A DNA stretch of 64,000 nt from the NCBI GenBank assembly GCA_947630025.1, contig CANRFZ010000013.1, positions 1 to 64,000 of the forward strand. The letters are read 5' to 3'. Positions 8,797-16,631 of this stretch are shown here, piece after piece. The DNA is from an uncultured Lachnospiraceae bacterium. GTDB taxonomy: Bacteria > Bacillota > Clostridia > Lachnospirales > Lachnospiraceae. Every line of letters starts with the position of its first letter. Position 1 is the first letter of the stretch. The notes under the pieces were generated by a model. The model was given only the letters and a program-made list of their open reading frames with translations. It was not told the DNA's origin and did not search any database. A program made the position numbers and the translations under genes.

Positions 8797-9543
8797 TCAC
8801 CGGCCCGAAGCCGACTCCTGCGATATCCGATACCCTCTGGGCGTCACCATGTACGCACCGATCTGTCTCGTCGTACTGCTGCCGATATACACCGTGGTAA
8901 ACATATCCGCGGGGTAATCCGCCAACTGTCCTAATGTCATGATCTGCGCTTCCTGTCCTTCTCTGCCGATATTGCGCACCGCGCCACAGATCCGCCCGCG
9001 CTCCATGTGCCCCTCCTCCAGCAGCAGGCTGCAGGCGCGCCGCAGATGCTCAGGCCTCCCTTTGCTGGCAGGATTGTAGAGGCAGATGACGAAATCGCCT
9101 GCCGCCGCCGCCAGCAGACGCCGGGTGATAGTCTCCCACGGCGTCAGTCTGTCGCTGAGACTGACTACCGCGAAATCGTGGCACAGGGGCGCGCCCAGAA
9201 CCGCGGCTCCGCTCAACGCCGCCGTGACACCGGGCAGTATCCGCAGCGGCGCCGTTCCTTCTGTCAGCTCGCAGACCAGTCCCGCCAGTCCGTACACGCC
9301 GCTGTCTCCGCTGCAGACCAGCACAACGCTGCGGCCTCTCTCCGCCTGCTCCACCGCCCATCTGCATCTCTCCGTCTCCTGTGTCATGGGCGTCGTATAA
9401 TATTCCTTCTCCGGGTATAGCTTCCGCAGCAGCTCCGCATAGACCGTATAGCCCACGATACAGTCGGCCTCCGCCAATGCCGCCGCCACTTCCTCCGTCA
9501 TGGTCTCTTTTCCGCCCGGGCCGATTCCTGCTATAGTTAACAT
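8797..9543 (-). CDS. cbiH: cobalt-precorrin-3B C17-methyltransferase
   Basis: SAM-dependent methylation at C17 with ring contraction in the anaerobic cobalamin route (CbiH/CobJ family). The glycine-rich SAM motif GIGPGGKETMT starts at residue 6; VLVCSGDSGVYGL and LPGVTAALSGAAVLGAPLCHDF are typical of the family. Normal length, 248 residues. AAAAAGGAAA precedes the ATG by about 9 bases and is the end of a purine-rich tandem repeat. It is coupled to the CbiJ-E-T-A fusion, whose ATG is 4 bases after this stop. Confidence 0.95.
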   Translation of the reverse strand: MLTIAGIGPGGKETMTEEVAAALAEADCIVGYTVYAELLRKLYPEKEYYTTPMTQETERCRWAVEQAERGRSVVLVCSGDSGVYGLAGLVCELTEGTAPLRILPGVTAALSGAAVLGAPLCHDFAVVSLSDRLTPWETITRRLLAAAAGDFVICLYNPASKGRPEHLRRACSLLLEEGHMERGRICGAVRNIGREGQEAQIMTLGQLADYPADMFTTVYIGSSTTRQIGAYMVTPRGYRISQESASGR

Positions 9544-9554
9544 AACATCTGTTT

Positions 9555-9635
9555 CCTTTTTATTTTTCTTTTTATCTTTCTTTTTATTTTTCTTTTTATT
9601 TTTGTCCTTATTTTTATCTTTATCTATATCCTAAG
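9555..9635. repeat. Purine-rich tandem tract ahead of cbiH
   Basis: On the minus strand this is about 80 bases of A with scattered G and T, repeating the pattern AAAAATAAAAAGAAA. Its downstream end supplies the ribosome binding site of cbiH. It contrasts strongly with the GC-rich surroundings. Confidence 0.8.
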
Positions 9636-9676
9636 TCAAACCCACTGACCATTTTTCTTCTATCACAAGCCATGTC

Positions 9677-9850
9677 CTGCTGCGCGTTCTTTTTTGCACT
9701 ACAGAACCTACCCCTGCTGCGCGTCCTTCCTGCACTACAGAACCTCCCCCTCCCTGCTGCGCGTCCCTTCTCCGGCACTACACTACCCCTGCAACGCATT
9801 CTCCCCGACACTACACTACCCCTGCTGCGCATTCTCCTCCGGCACCCACT
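9677..9850. repeat. Five-copy tandem repeat across the cbiG stop codon
   Basis: Five imperfect units of 33 to 43 bases, each containing a TGCTGCGCG- or TGCTGCGCA-like core on the plus strand, run from the cbiH-cbiG gap into the last codons of cbiG. The unit at the right contains the stop (9816-9818), so the gene end has been multiplied downstream. Stop codons recur in the extra units. Confidence 0.8.
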
Positions 9851-10859
9851 GCAGGCCCTGCACCTGTCGTCCGTCCGCGCCGTCCATGCACCGCAGCTTC
9901 TGCGGGCGCAGCGCGGCCACCGCCACGGTCATGCCGTTACCGCTCTGCTTCGGCACCAGCAGTTTTGTCCCTAAACGCAGCGCGGCGGTCTCGCACACAT
10001 TGTCCACCCCCACGGTCTGTTTCACGAACGCCGACGAAGCCGTGCGCCCCGTCGTCCGCTCCAGCTCCGCCGCCGAAAAGACCTCGTAGGGAACGCCCAG
10101 CCTGCGGGCAAGCTCCCAGATGCCGGGCTCCTCCTTTTTGACATCCACGGACGCCACATACGCCGCCAGCCCTAAGTCCAGCCCGTACTGCCCGAATACT
10201 GTCCGGACAAACGTATACAGTTCTTCGCCGCTCTTGCCCTTTTTGCAGCCTACGCCGATGACATACCTTTTAAATGGCATCCGGCAGATCTCGCGCCCGT
10301 CGGAATGGGCAAAAGCCACGTACCGCTCCCCATCGTCCTCCGTCTGCCGGTCTGCGCCGCAGGATGCCAGAATCCGCCCGCCCCCAAGCAACGTGGCGGC
10401 GATCTCTTTGACGGCCTCCTTGTCCGGCAGCACAAGGCCGTTTTCCGCCGCAAACACGTCCGCCGCGAAGCAGCCCGACGTGTCGGTGGCCGTCGTGATG
10501 ACCGGCTGCGCGTTCAGCAGCCCGGCGGTCTTTACGGCGTAGGCCACGCCGCCGCCCACGTGCCCGGACAACACCGGGATCACGAAAGCGCCGTTTTCAT
10601 CCATCGAAAGCACCGCCGGATCGCGATATTTATCTTCCAGAAAGGGGGCGATGCAGCGCACGGCAATCCCCACCGCGCCGATAAAGACAAAAACATCCGT
10701 GCGGGGCCATTCCGCCGACAGAAGCGCCGCCGCGGAAGTGAAATCCTCCCCGAACAGAAAACTCACCGCCACGTCGCCCTGCGCCCGAAGGCACTGCGCC
10801 GTTCTCCGATTCAGTTGTCCGCCTTTTTCCGTAAAAGAGAGAATTACCGTTCTTTTCAT
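9816..10859 (-). CDS. cbiG: cobalt-precorrin-5A hydrolase
   Basis: Opens the delta-lactone of cobalt-precorrin-5A, releasing acetaldehyde; specific to the anaerobic pathway. The 347-residue protein starts MKRTVILSFTEKG as family members do, then shows VFIGAVGIAVRCIAP and VLSGHVGGGV, and the C-terminal domain YVIGVGCKKGKSGEEL. I chose the ATG at 10859; an in-frame ATG at 10889 overlaps the upstream gene and adds ten residues not typical of the family. It begins 14 bases after the stop of the CbiF-GH26 fusion. Confidence 0.94.
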   Translation of the reverse strand: MKRTVILSFTEKGGQLNRRTAQCLRAQGDVAVSFLFGEDFTSAAALLSAEWPRTDVFVFIGAVGIAVRCIAPFLEDKYRDPAVLSMDENGAFVIPVLSGHVGGGVAYAVKTAGLLNAQPVITTATDTSGCFAADVFAAENGLVLPDKEAVKEIAATLLGGGRILASCGADRQTEDDGERYVAFAHSDGREICRMPFKRYVIGVGCKKGKSGEELYTFVRTVFGQYGLDLGLAAYVASVDVKKEEPGIWELARRLGVPYEVFSAAELERTTGRTASSAFVKQTVGVDNVCETAALRLGTKLLVPKQSGNGMTVAVAALRPQKLRCMDGADGRQVQGLQWVPEENAQQG

Positions 10860-10873
10860 AACACTTTCTATGG

Positions 10874-12595
10874 TTACTGTGCCTGCCATCCGGCGGGATA
10901 GGTTATTGCATAACTACTGTTATATATTTTCCGCAGGGCCTCATAGCTATTATATGCCTCGCCCAGCGCAAACTCTTTGCTCCAAGTCATAAAATAACAC
11001 CAAGGCACACGGCTCTTTTCCAGCATATCCATATCGGGCAGGATGCCGGTCTCCGCCAGCGCCACCGGCTTGTCCGCATCGGTAACGGCCCGCAGCTCCT
11101 CGTATTCTTTGGCATAATCTGTTTTCGTTCCCTTTTCGGAATAGAGATCTCTGGAAATCACATCCACCACGTCGTCGCCGGGATAGCCCTCCTTCAGCGG
11201 GCAGTTCCACACCCAGATCAGATTGTCCAGCCGGTGTACCCCGACGAAATGCGCGTACATCAGCCGGAATAGCTGCGCCGCCACCGCAGGGCCTTTTCTG
11301 CCCCACCAGAACCACTTTCCCTCGGCCTCATGGAAGGGCCGCCACAGAATCGGAATATCTTTTTCCAAAAAAGGCTTCAGATACCCCGCCATCACGTCCA
11401 TATCGTGATAAAAGGCTTCCCGCTCCGCGGTTTTCTCCGTCAGGATTTTTTCCGGATCAAAGTCCGTCTTTTCCGCATAGAAGCTCTTATCCCAGCCGCC
11501 GATGGGGGAAAACCAGTGCCATGTAAACGTCAGGATGCCGCCCTTTGCGGCAAAATCCATCGCGCACTCCAGCGTGTTACGGTTCTCGTCGATTTCCGTC
11601 GTACACGCTTTGTCGCCGGTTTCATAACGGATGTTTGGGGAGTAGGACAACAGTTCAAACCCTCTGAGCGCCGGTTCTCTGCCTGTCACCCGTCTGATCT
11701 CGTCGATCTCCTCCATCGCCACTGTCTGCGTGTGCTGGCCGGTGATCAGCCCTTGCCCGCCCGTTTTCCGCAGATATTCCCACAGTTCCCGCGCCGCTTT
11801 CGTCGCGTTCGGATTGCACATTCCCATTTCGGTCTCTCCTTTCGTCTCTCCTGTTCTGTACCCGGTGGTAAAATATTTATCATAGAGCTTCGACAGCTCA
11901 TAGCGGTCGCCCAGCACATCGCCCACGACAATCAGCGCGGTGTCCGTGATGTGATGCTCGGCGGTAAGTTTACATAACTCTCCGACAGTGCCACGGAGCA
12001 CCTTTTCCTCCTGCCATGTGGCTTTATACACGATGGCACAGGGCGTCCGCTCCGTATAAGCGCCCCGCAACAGCTCCGCCTGCACGCGCTCCGCCATGCC
12101 GCTGCTGAGAAAAAGCACCATCGTGGCGCCGTGCTGCGCCAGCAGATGCAGCTTCTCTCCGGGCGGCACGGGCGTCCTGCCCTCCATCCGCGAGATGATC
12201 ACGCTCTGGCTAACGCCGGGCAGCGTATATTCCGCCTCCAGCGCCGCCGCCGCGCCGCAGAAGCTGCTGACGCCGGGGCAGACACGATAGGGAATCCCCC
12301 GCCGCTTCAGGGCGTCCATCTGCTCCCTGATGGCGCCGTACAACGAAGGATCGCCGGTGTGCAGCCTGACGGTATTTTTTCCCTGCGCCTCGACGCGCTC
12401 CATCACGGCCAGCACTTCCTCTAAGTGCATATGGGCGCTATTGTGCATCTCGCAGTCCTTTTTCGCATAGGACAAAAGCGCGGGATTCACCAGCGATCCC
12501 GCATAAATAATGCAGTCCGCCCGCTCCAGCAATTCTCTGCCCCGCAGGGTAATCAGATCAGGCGCACCCGGGCCTGCCCCTACAAAATCTACCAT
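10874..12595 (-). CDS. cbiF: CbiF cobalt-precorrin-4 methyltransferase fused to a GH26 glycosidase
   Basis: A continuous 573-residue frame. Residues 1-248 are a full-length CbiF (C11-methyltransferase; GAGPGAPDLIT, HTGDPSLYGA, CPGVSSFCGAAAAL). Residues 259-573 form a complete glycoside hydrolase family 26 domain (mannanase-type): GQHTQ, WHWFSP, the acid/base Glu423 in WRPFHE, and a likely nucleophile Glu515 in ALAETG. There is no signal peptide, so the glycosidase would be cytoplasmic. The linker codes for TKGETEMGM: the DNA reads AAAGGAGAGACCGAA then ATG at 11827, a good ribosome binding site and start in frame. The GH26 part (317 residues) could therefore also be made alone. Fusion or joint product, the domains are clear. 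Confidence 0.9.
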   Translation of the reverse strand: MVDFVGAGPGAPDLITLRGRELLERADCIIYAGSLVNPALLSYAKKDCEMHNSAHMHLEEVLAVMERVEAQGKNTVRLHTGDPSLYGAIREQMDALKRRGIPYRVCPGVSSFCGAAAALEAEYTLPGVSQSVIISRMEGRTPVPPGEKLHLLAQHGATMVLFLSSGMAERVQAELLRGAYTERTPCAIVYKATWQEEKVLRGTVGELCKLTAEHHITDTALIVVGDVLGDRYELSKLYDKYFTTGYRTGETKGETEMGMCNPNATKAARELWEYLRKTGGQGLITGQHTQTVAMEEIDEIRRVTGREPALRGFELLSYSPNIRYETGDKACTTEIDENRNTLECAMDFAAKGGILTFTWHWFSPIGGWDKSFYAEKTDFDPEKILTEKTAEREAFYHDMDVMAGYLKPFLEKDIPILWRPFHEAEGKWFWWGRKGPAVAAQLFRLMYAHFVGVHRLDNLIWVWNCPLKEGYPGDDVVDVISRDLYSEKGTKTDYAKEYEELRAVTDADKPVALAETGILPDMDMLEKSRVPWCYFMTWSKEFALGEAYNSYEALRKIYNSSYAITYPAGWQAQ

Positions 12596-12662
12596 ATTTC
12601 CTCCGCCGCTATCCCATACAGCATTTATCTGATGTAGTCTTCCGCCGCTCTGTTTCCGTCTC

Positions 12663-13868
12663 CTACAGGTGGCTGCGGTTTCCGTCCGCGTTTTCTTTTT
12701 TTCTATGTAATGCCATCAGCGCCGCCGCGCCGTCCGTCATCCCCAGCACGCCGTGGCGGTTGGAAAAGATGACCGCCTCCGTCCGCATACCGTCGCAGGC
12801 CCGCTGCCGCAGCGCCGCCGCAATCCTCTCCGTCAGCTTTCCCATCACCTGCTCCAGCATCCGGTTCTGCCGCAGCACGTCCACGGCCTCGTCCGTGGTG
12901 TTGCACGCCAGGATGCGGCACCCCAGACCGGCGCTGCCCCCGGCGGACAGCACACAGGCCGCCAGCGTCTCCATCCTGCCGTCCGCATAGCGGGAATGGG
13001 TGTTCATGATGCCGCTGCCCAGTTTGGCCAGCTTTCCCAGATGCCCCACCAGCAGCAGGCTTTTCAGTCCGAACTCATATCCCATATCTATCGTGTCGCC
13101 GATAAAATTACTGCATTTTACCGTATGCTCCAGATCCAGCCCCAGCTCTCTGGCCACAAAAGTCTCGCCGTAGCTGCCGGGCGTCACAATCAGATCTCTG
13201 CACCCCTGCGCGGCATACAGGCTGATCTGCGCGCGGATGGTGTCCACCAGCGCGCTTTCGCTCATCGGCTCCACGATGCCGGACGTGCCGAGAATCGAAA
13301 TGCCGCCCACGATGCCCAGCTTCTCATTCAGGGTGCGCTTGGCGAGAGATACCCCTTCCGGCACGGAAATCACCGCGCGCAGGCCGCCCTCATAGCCGTA
13401 ATCGTCGGCGGTCTCCTGCATCGCCTGCAGCATCATCCGCCGCGGCGCCGAGTTGATGGCCGCGCTGCCCACCGGCTGGTCGAGCCCCGCCTTCGTCACC
13501 CTGCCGACGCCCTCGCCGCCGTCTATTTCCATACCGCCTGTTATTTTAATCACGTCGGCGTAAATATAAGCGCCGTCCGTCACGTCATGATCGTCTCCGG
13601 CGTCTTTTCTGACGGCGCACCGCACGCGCCCCGGCTCCATTTGGATATGCTCCACCCGCAGTTTCAGCGGTATTCCTTTAGGCGTGACTAACTCCGTCTG
13701 CTCCACAGGGCTTCCGCCCAATAACATCTGTGCCGCCGCCTTTACCGCCGCCGCCGCGCACGTTCCGGTGGTGTAGCCCAGCCGCAGTTTTCTGTTGTCT
13801 TTATAAATATACCGATTTGCAGCATCCATCTTTAGTAGTATATCATTTCTCGGCTGCAAATGCCACAT
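12663..13868 (-). CDS. cbiD: cobalt-precorrin-5B C1-methyltransferase
   Basis: SAM-dependent C1 methylation, a hallmark of the anaerobic cobalamin pathway. The family opening LRLGYTTGTCAAAA is at residues 28-41, followed by DDHDVTDG, GVGRVTKAGL and ILGTSGIVEPMS. 401 residues from ATG 13868; an ATG at 13829 (MDAANR) is a reasonable alternative and would give 388, nearer the usual 365-380. It is the first cobalamin gene, about 100 bases after spoVAC, and the short gap shows no cobalamin riboswitch. Confidence 0.94.
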   Translation of the reverse strand: MWHLQPRNDILLKMDAANRYIYKDNRKLRLGYTTGTCAAAAVKAAAQMLLGGSPVEQTELVTPKGIPLKLRVEHIQMEPGRVRCAVRKDAGDDHDVTDGAYIYADVIKITGGMEIDGGEGVGRVTKAGLDQPVGSAAINSAPRRMMLQAMQETADDYGYEGGLRAVISVPEGVSLAKRTLNEKLGIVGGISILGTSGIVEPMSESALVDTIRAQISLYAAQGCRDLIVTPGSYGETFVARELGLDLEHTVKCSNFIGDTIDMGYEFGLKSLLLVGHLGKLAKLGSGIMNTHSRYADGRMETLAACVLSAGGSAGLGCRILACNTTDEAVDVLRQNRMLEQVMGKLTERIAAALRQRACDGMRTEAVIFSNRHGVLGMTDGAAALMALHRKKENADGNRSHL

Positions 13869-13870
13869 AT

Positions 13871-13990
13871 TCCTATCCGATTCCCGACGCCTTCCCGCGC
13901 GCCCGGCAGACTATGATTTCCATAAGCTAGGCGCAACCGGCAGACTTATGATTCCATGAGCCATGCGTGCCCGGTTCTCATCCGATTCCC
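13871..13990. repeat. Duplications between spoVAC and cbiD
   Basis: A 15-base sequence at the spoVAC end (13976-13990) recurs with one mismatch at 13871-13885, and between them a roughly 34-base unit starting CCGGCAGAC (13903 and 13937) is imperfectly duplicated. Again the downstream side of a stop codon is filled with copies. Confidence 0.6.
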
Positions 13991-14469
13991 AGCAGCGTGC
14001 CGCACCACCAGACAAACCCCAGCAGCCAGCTCGTGACGATGCCAAACAGGATCACCGGCCCGGCGATGGTAAAAATCTTGCAGCCGATACCGAATACCTG
14101 TCCTTCCTTCTGGTACTCTATGGCAGCCGACGCCACCGAATTGGCAAATCCCGTGATCGGCACCAGCGCGCCCGCACCGCCCCACTTCACTAATTTCTGA
14201 TACACGTTGCATCCCGTCAGAAGGACGCTGACAAGCACCAGCAGCATCGAACACCAAGAGGCCGCCGTCTCCCTGTCCAGCCCAAACCGCTGCGTGGCCA
14301 CGTTTAAAACGGCCTGCCCCGCGGTGCATATAATACCACCTGTTATGAATGCCTTGGCCATCTGCACCGGCAGACTGTACTTAGGTGTGACCTGCTCCAC
14401 GTGCTGCCTGTAATCCTGCTCTTTTTTCTCCTGTACGGTTCTCGGTTTTGGTTCGTTCTGCGCCATCAT
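13978..14469 (-). CDS. spoVAC: stage V sporulation protein AC
   Basis: Membrane protein of the SpoVA channel that moves dipicolinic acid into the forespore and out on germination. Several membrane segments are visible (FITGGIICTAGQAVLN, MLLVLVSVLLTG, FTIAGPVILFGIV), with the family motif KWGGAGALVPITGFANS. The start is one of two adjacent ATGs at 14469/14466, with GGAGGAC just upstream. It normally precedes spoVAD and spoVAE; here cbiD follows instead. Confidence 0.95.
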   Translation of the reverse strand: MMAQNEPKPRTVQEKKEQDYRQHVEQVTPKYSLPVQMAKAFITGGIICTAGQAVLNVATQRFGLDRETAASWCSMLLVLVSVLLTGCNVYQKLVKWGGAGALVPITGFANSVASAAIEYQKEGQVFGIGCKIFTIAGPVILFGIVTSWLLGFVWWCGTLLGIG

Positions 14470-14574
14470 GTCCTCCGTTCTTCCCACTTTCCGCCGGCCC
14501 TCACTGTCCGGCTGCTATCGCCTCATTGTCTGACCGCGGCGGCTGCGTGCCTGTATCGCTGCTTTGCACCGCTT

Positions 14575-15069
14575 CTACCCTCCATATAGATACACTGCCC
14601 TGATAAAATAAAGCAGGCTGCCGCACAGCTTCCCCAGCGCCACCGCCAGCACCGCCACGCCCAGTCCGTGCCGGAAGCCGATCCTGCGGGCGAATACAGG
14701 GATCGTGTTGAGCATCTCCGCGATGGCCATCGCCAGACACCCCACAAAGATGCCGGCGAACAGGCCGTATAGAACCAGCGCCGCCGTTCCCGCCGCGTTC
14801 CAGACCGCCTCCGTGTGCGCCCCGAACAGTTCATGCTCCCGCACGAACCGGCCCGCCATGCCCCATTCCGAAAAGATGCTGAAAAAGCCGCCGGCCAGCG
14901 TGCCGAACACCACCGTTTCCTCCAGAAGAAAAATCCGCCGCGCCACGTGCATCTTACCGGCGAAGCGCGGAATCAGGCCCACGGAGATCAGCACCGTAAA
15001 AACGCCCGCGGACACGATCAGGCCGCCGCTCAGCCCGATCGCCGCCAGCAGCAGTTGTCTAAGAAACAT
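14575..15069 (-). CDS. spoVAB: stage V sporulation protein AB
   Basis: Integral membrane protein of about 164 residues with four to five hydrophobic segments (AAIGLSGGLIVSAGVFTVLI, LYGLFAGIFVGCLAMAIAEM) and the conserved PVFARRIGF. It acts with SpoVAA and SpoVAC in forespore dipicolinate transport. The ATG at 15069 lies inside the end of spoVAA (stop at 15059), so the two overlap and are probably coupled; a TTG at 15072 is also in frame. Confidence 0.92.
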   Translation of the reverse strand: MFLRQLLLAAIGLSGGLIVSAGVFTVLISVGLIPRFAGKMHVARRIFLLEETVVFGTLAGGFFSIFSEWGMAGRFVREHELFGAHTEAVWNAAGTAALVLYGLFAGIFVGCLAMAIAEMLNTIPVFARRIGFRHGLGVAVLAVALGKLCGSLLYFIRAVYLYGG

Positions 15070-15709
15070 CAATGGTCTTGCCCTCCCTGTCCGCCGTCTC
15101 GATCAGCGCCTTGTTGACGTCCTCCTCGTAAATGCGCATCTCCACCTCGATCGGCGTCGGATCTTTGGTGATCCGCCTGCCGCCGATATGGTTAAAAAAC
15201 ACGGTGATCCCCACCGCCAGACCGACGGAATAGGACAACTCCAGTATGCCGTAGCCGTCGCTCTGCCGCCCGGTCACCATCTGATAGATCTTGGTAAACA
15301 CCTCATGGATGCCGATGTCGTTGTGAAAGGCCATGATCGTAAAAGCCGTGCCGAAAAAGCTGACCGCCGCCACAAACAGGAGCTTCATCGTCTGCGCCGG
15401 GCCCTTGTGCCTGTCCACGTCGATATATTCCACCAAAGTGTCCGTCTCGCCCAGATTCTCCACATCCGCGCCCGGACATACCCTGCCGATCTCCTCGATC
15501 ACCCTGAGAATGCTGATCACGCAGCGTTTCGGCCTATCCTGTCGGAACCGGTGCAGCCTGACCGCCTTGGCCCGGGCAAGCAGGGCGCTGTCCGCACAAG
15601 TCACGCCGGCGATGTCCTTTAAAAAGACGTCCGGCGTCTGCAGCTCCACATTCTGCTTTGCCTTCAGATAGATGACCGCTTTTCCGCTTTGCCCGTTGTT
15701 GGTTGACAT
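15059..15709 (-). CDS. spoVAA: stage V sporulation protein AA
   Basis: About 216 residues. The N-terminal half is a soluble domain (VYLKAK-like start KAVIYLKAKQNVELQ, DIAGVTC), the C-terminal half has two membrane segments (LLFVAAVSFFGTAFTIMAF and LSYSVGLAVGITVFF). ATG 15709 is preceded by GGCGGAGAG. First gene of the spoVA operon and located behind a forespore-type promoter, consistent with SigF/SigG control. Confidence 0.93.
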   Translation of the reverse strand: MSTNNGQSGKAVIYLKAKQNVELQTPDVFLKDIAGVTCADSALLARAKAVRLHRFRQDRPKRCVISILRVIEEIGRVCPGADVENLGETDTLVEYIDVDRHKGPAQTMKLLFVAAVSFFGTAFTIMAFHNDIGIHEVFTKIYQMVTGRQSDGYGILELSYSVGLAVGITVFFNHIGGRRITKDPTPIEVEMRIYEEDVNKALIETADREGKTIDVS

Positions 15710-15733
15710 AACTCTCCGCCTTTCCGCCATACT

Positions 15734-15788
15734 TGGCAGACGCGAATTTGAGATTCACGTCGCCCCATCGCGTAAACGCTCCGGAATG
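15734..15788. repeat. 55-base dispersed repeat, copy 1
   Basis: Identical at all but two positions to 33321-33375, in the same orientation on the plus strand. It carries an inverted repeat (GACGCGAAT ... ATTCACGTC, one mismatch). Here it lies between the spoVA promoter and spoVAA, antisense to the operon. Confidence 0.9.
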
Positions 15789-15793
15789 GAAAT

Positions 15794-15823
15794 TAGTATA
15801 CCGTTTCTGCGGATTTTTATACT
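15794..15823 (-). promoter_or_regulatory. Candidate SigF/SigG forespore promoter of spoVA
   Basis: On the minus strand, AGTATA (15818-15823), a 17-base spacer, and TATACTA (15794-15800). This resembles the Bacillus SigG -10 CATACTA and a SigF/SigG -35 ending in ATA. It lies 85 bases before spoVAA, in the gap after sigF. Confidence 0.55.
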
Positions 15824-15861
15824 TGACTTGTTTTCTTCTGTCTCTGTCTTTCTGCCGCCGT

Positions 15862-16629
15862 TCAGCAGACTTCCTCCCGCATCTGCAGCAGAATCCGCTT
15901 CTCCATGCGGCTGACCTGTACTTGGCTGATCCCCATGTACCGGGCCACCTCCACCTGCGTCCTGCCCTGAAAATACCGCATCTTGATTAACTCCCGCTCC
16001 CGCTCTCCCAGCCGCTCCAATAGCTGCTCCAGCAGCATATGGTTCAATAGCTTCTCCTTCTCCGTATCCTGCCAGCTTCCCGCAGCCGTGCGCCCCACCG
16101 ACTGTCTGCCGTCGCCGCCTCCGGCCACCACCTGATCTACCAGATAGATCTCGCTGCCGTCGGACTGGTAGACGGATTTGTAGATGGACTCCACCTCCAC
16201 ATTGGCATCCATCGCCATCACGATATCCTCCACGGCCAGCCCGGTCTCCGCCGACAGTTCCTTAAGGGAAGCGTCCCTGCCGTGCTCCTGCCGGAACTTT
16301 TCCGCGGCCTGCCTGACTTTCCAGCCGCTCTCCTTCAGCGTGCGGCTGACCTTAACCATGCCGTCATCCCTGAGAAACCGCTTGATTTCCCCTTGAATCA
16401 TCGGTACGGCATAAGTAGAAAAACGTACCTCGTACCGCAGATCAAACTTGTCGATTGCCTTCATCAGTCCGATGCAGCCGATCTGAAACAGATCCTCCGG
16501 ATCGTAGCCCCGCCCCGTAAAACGCTTTACAATATGCCGCACCAGCCCCAGATTGTCCTCTATCAGTGTCTCCCTTGCCTCTTTATCTCCTGCCTGTGAA
16601 CGTTCGATCAATACGGCAGTCTCCTCCAT
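15862..16629 (-). CDS. sigF: RNA polymerase sporulation sigma factor F
   Basis: Forespore-specific sigma factor of 255 residues. Region 2 reads LIEDNLGLVRHIVKRFTGRG and DLFQIGCIGLMKAIDKFD; region 3 KVSRTLKESG; region 4 ends in the helix-turn-helix TQVEVARYMGISQVQVSRME. Its ATG follows the spoIIAB stop by 2 bases. Third gene of the spoIIA operon; activity would be held by SpoIIAB and released by SpoIIAA. A Gly/Arg-rich insert (VVAGGGDGRQSVGRTAAG) separates regions 3 and 4. Confidence 0.97.
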   Translation of the reverse strand: MEETAVLIERSQAGDKEARETLIEDNLGLVRHIVKRFTGRGYDPEDLFQIGCIGLMKAIDKFDLRYEVRFSTYAVPMIQGEIKRFLRDDGMVKVSRTLKESGWKVRQAAEKFRQEHGRDASLKELSAETGLAVEDIVMAMDANVEVESIYKSVYQSDGSEIYLVDQVVAGGGDGRQSVGRTAAGSWQDTEKEKLLNHMLLEQLLERLGERERELIKMRYFQGRTQVEVARYMGISQVQVSRMEKRILLQMREEVC

Positions 16630-16631
16630 GG

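Noticed and set aside
4655..9420. Long plus-strand open frames opposite the cobalamin genes
   Set aside because: They mirror clearly coding minus-strand genes in GC-rich DNA, are rich in Arg/Ala/Pro and lack family motifs and ribosome binding sites.
9620..9832. Arg/Gly/Ser-rich minus-strand frame of 70 residues after cbiG
   Set aside because: It is read from the tandem repeat across the cbiG stop and has no ribosome binding site or recognisable fold.
13869..13977. Cobalamin riboswitch before cbiD
   Set aside because: The gap is too short and consists of duplications; no B12-box-like motif.
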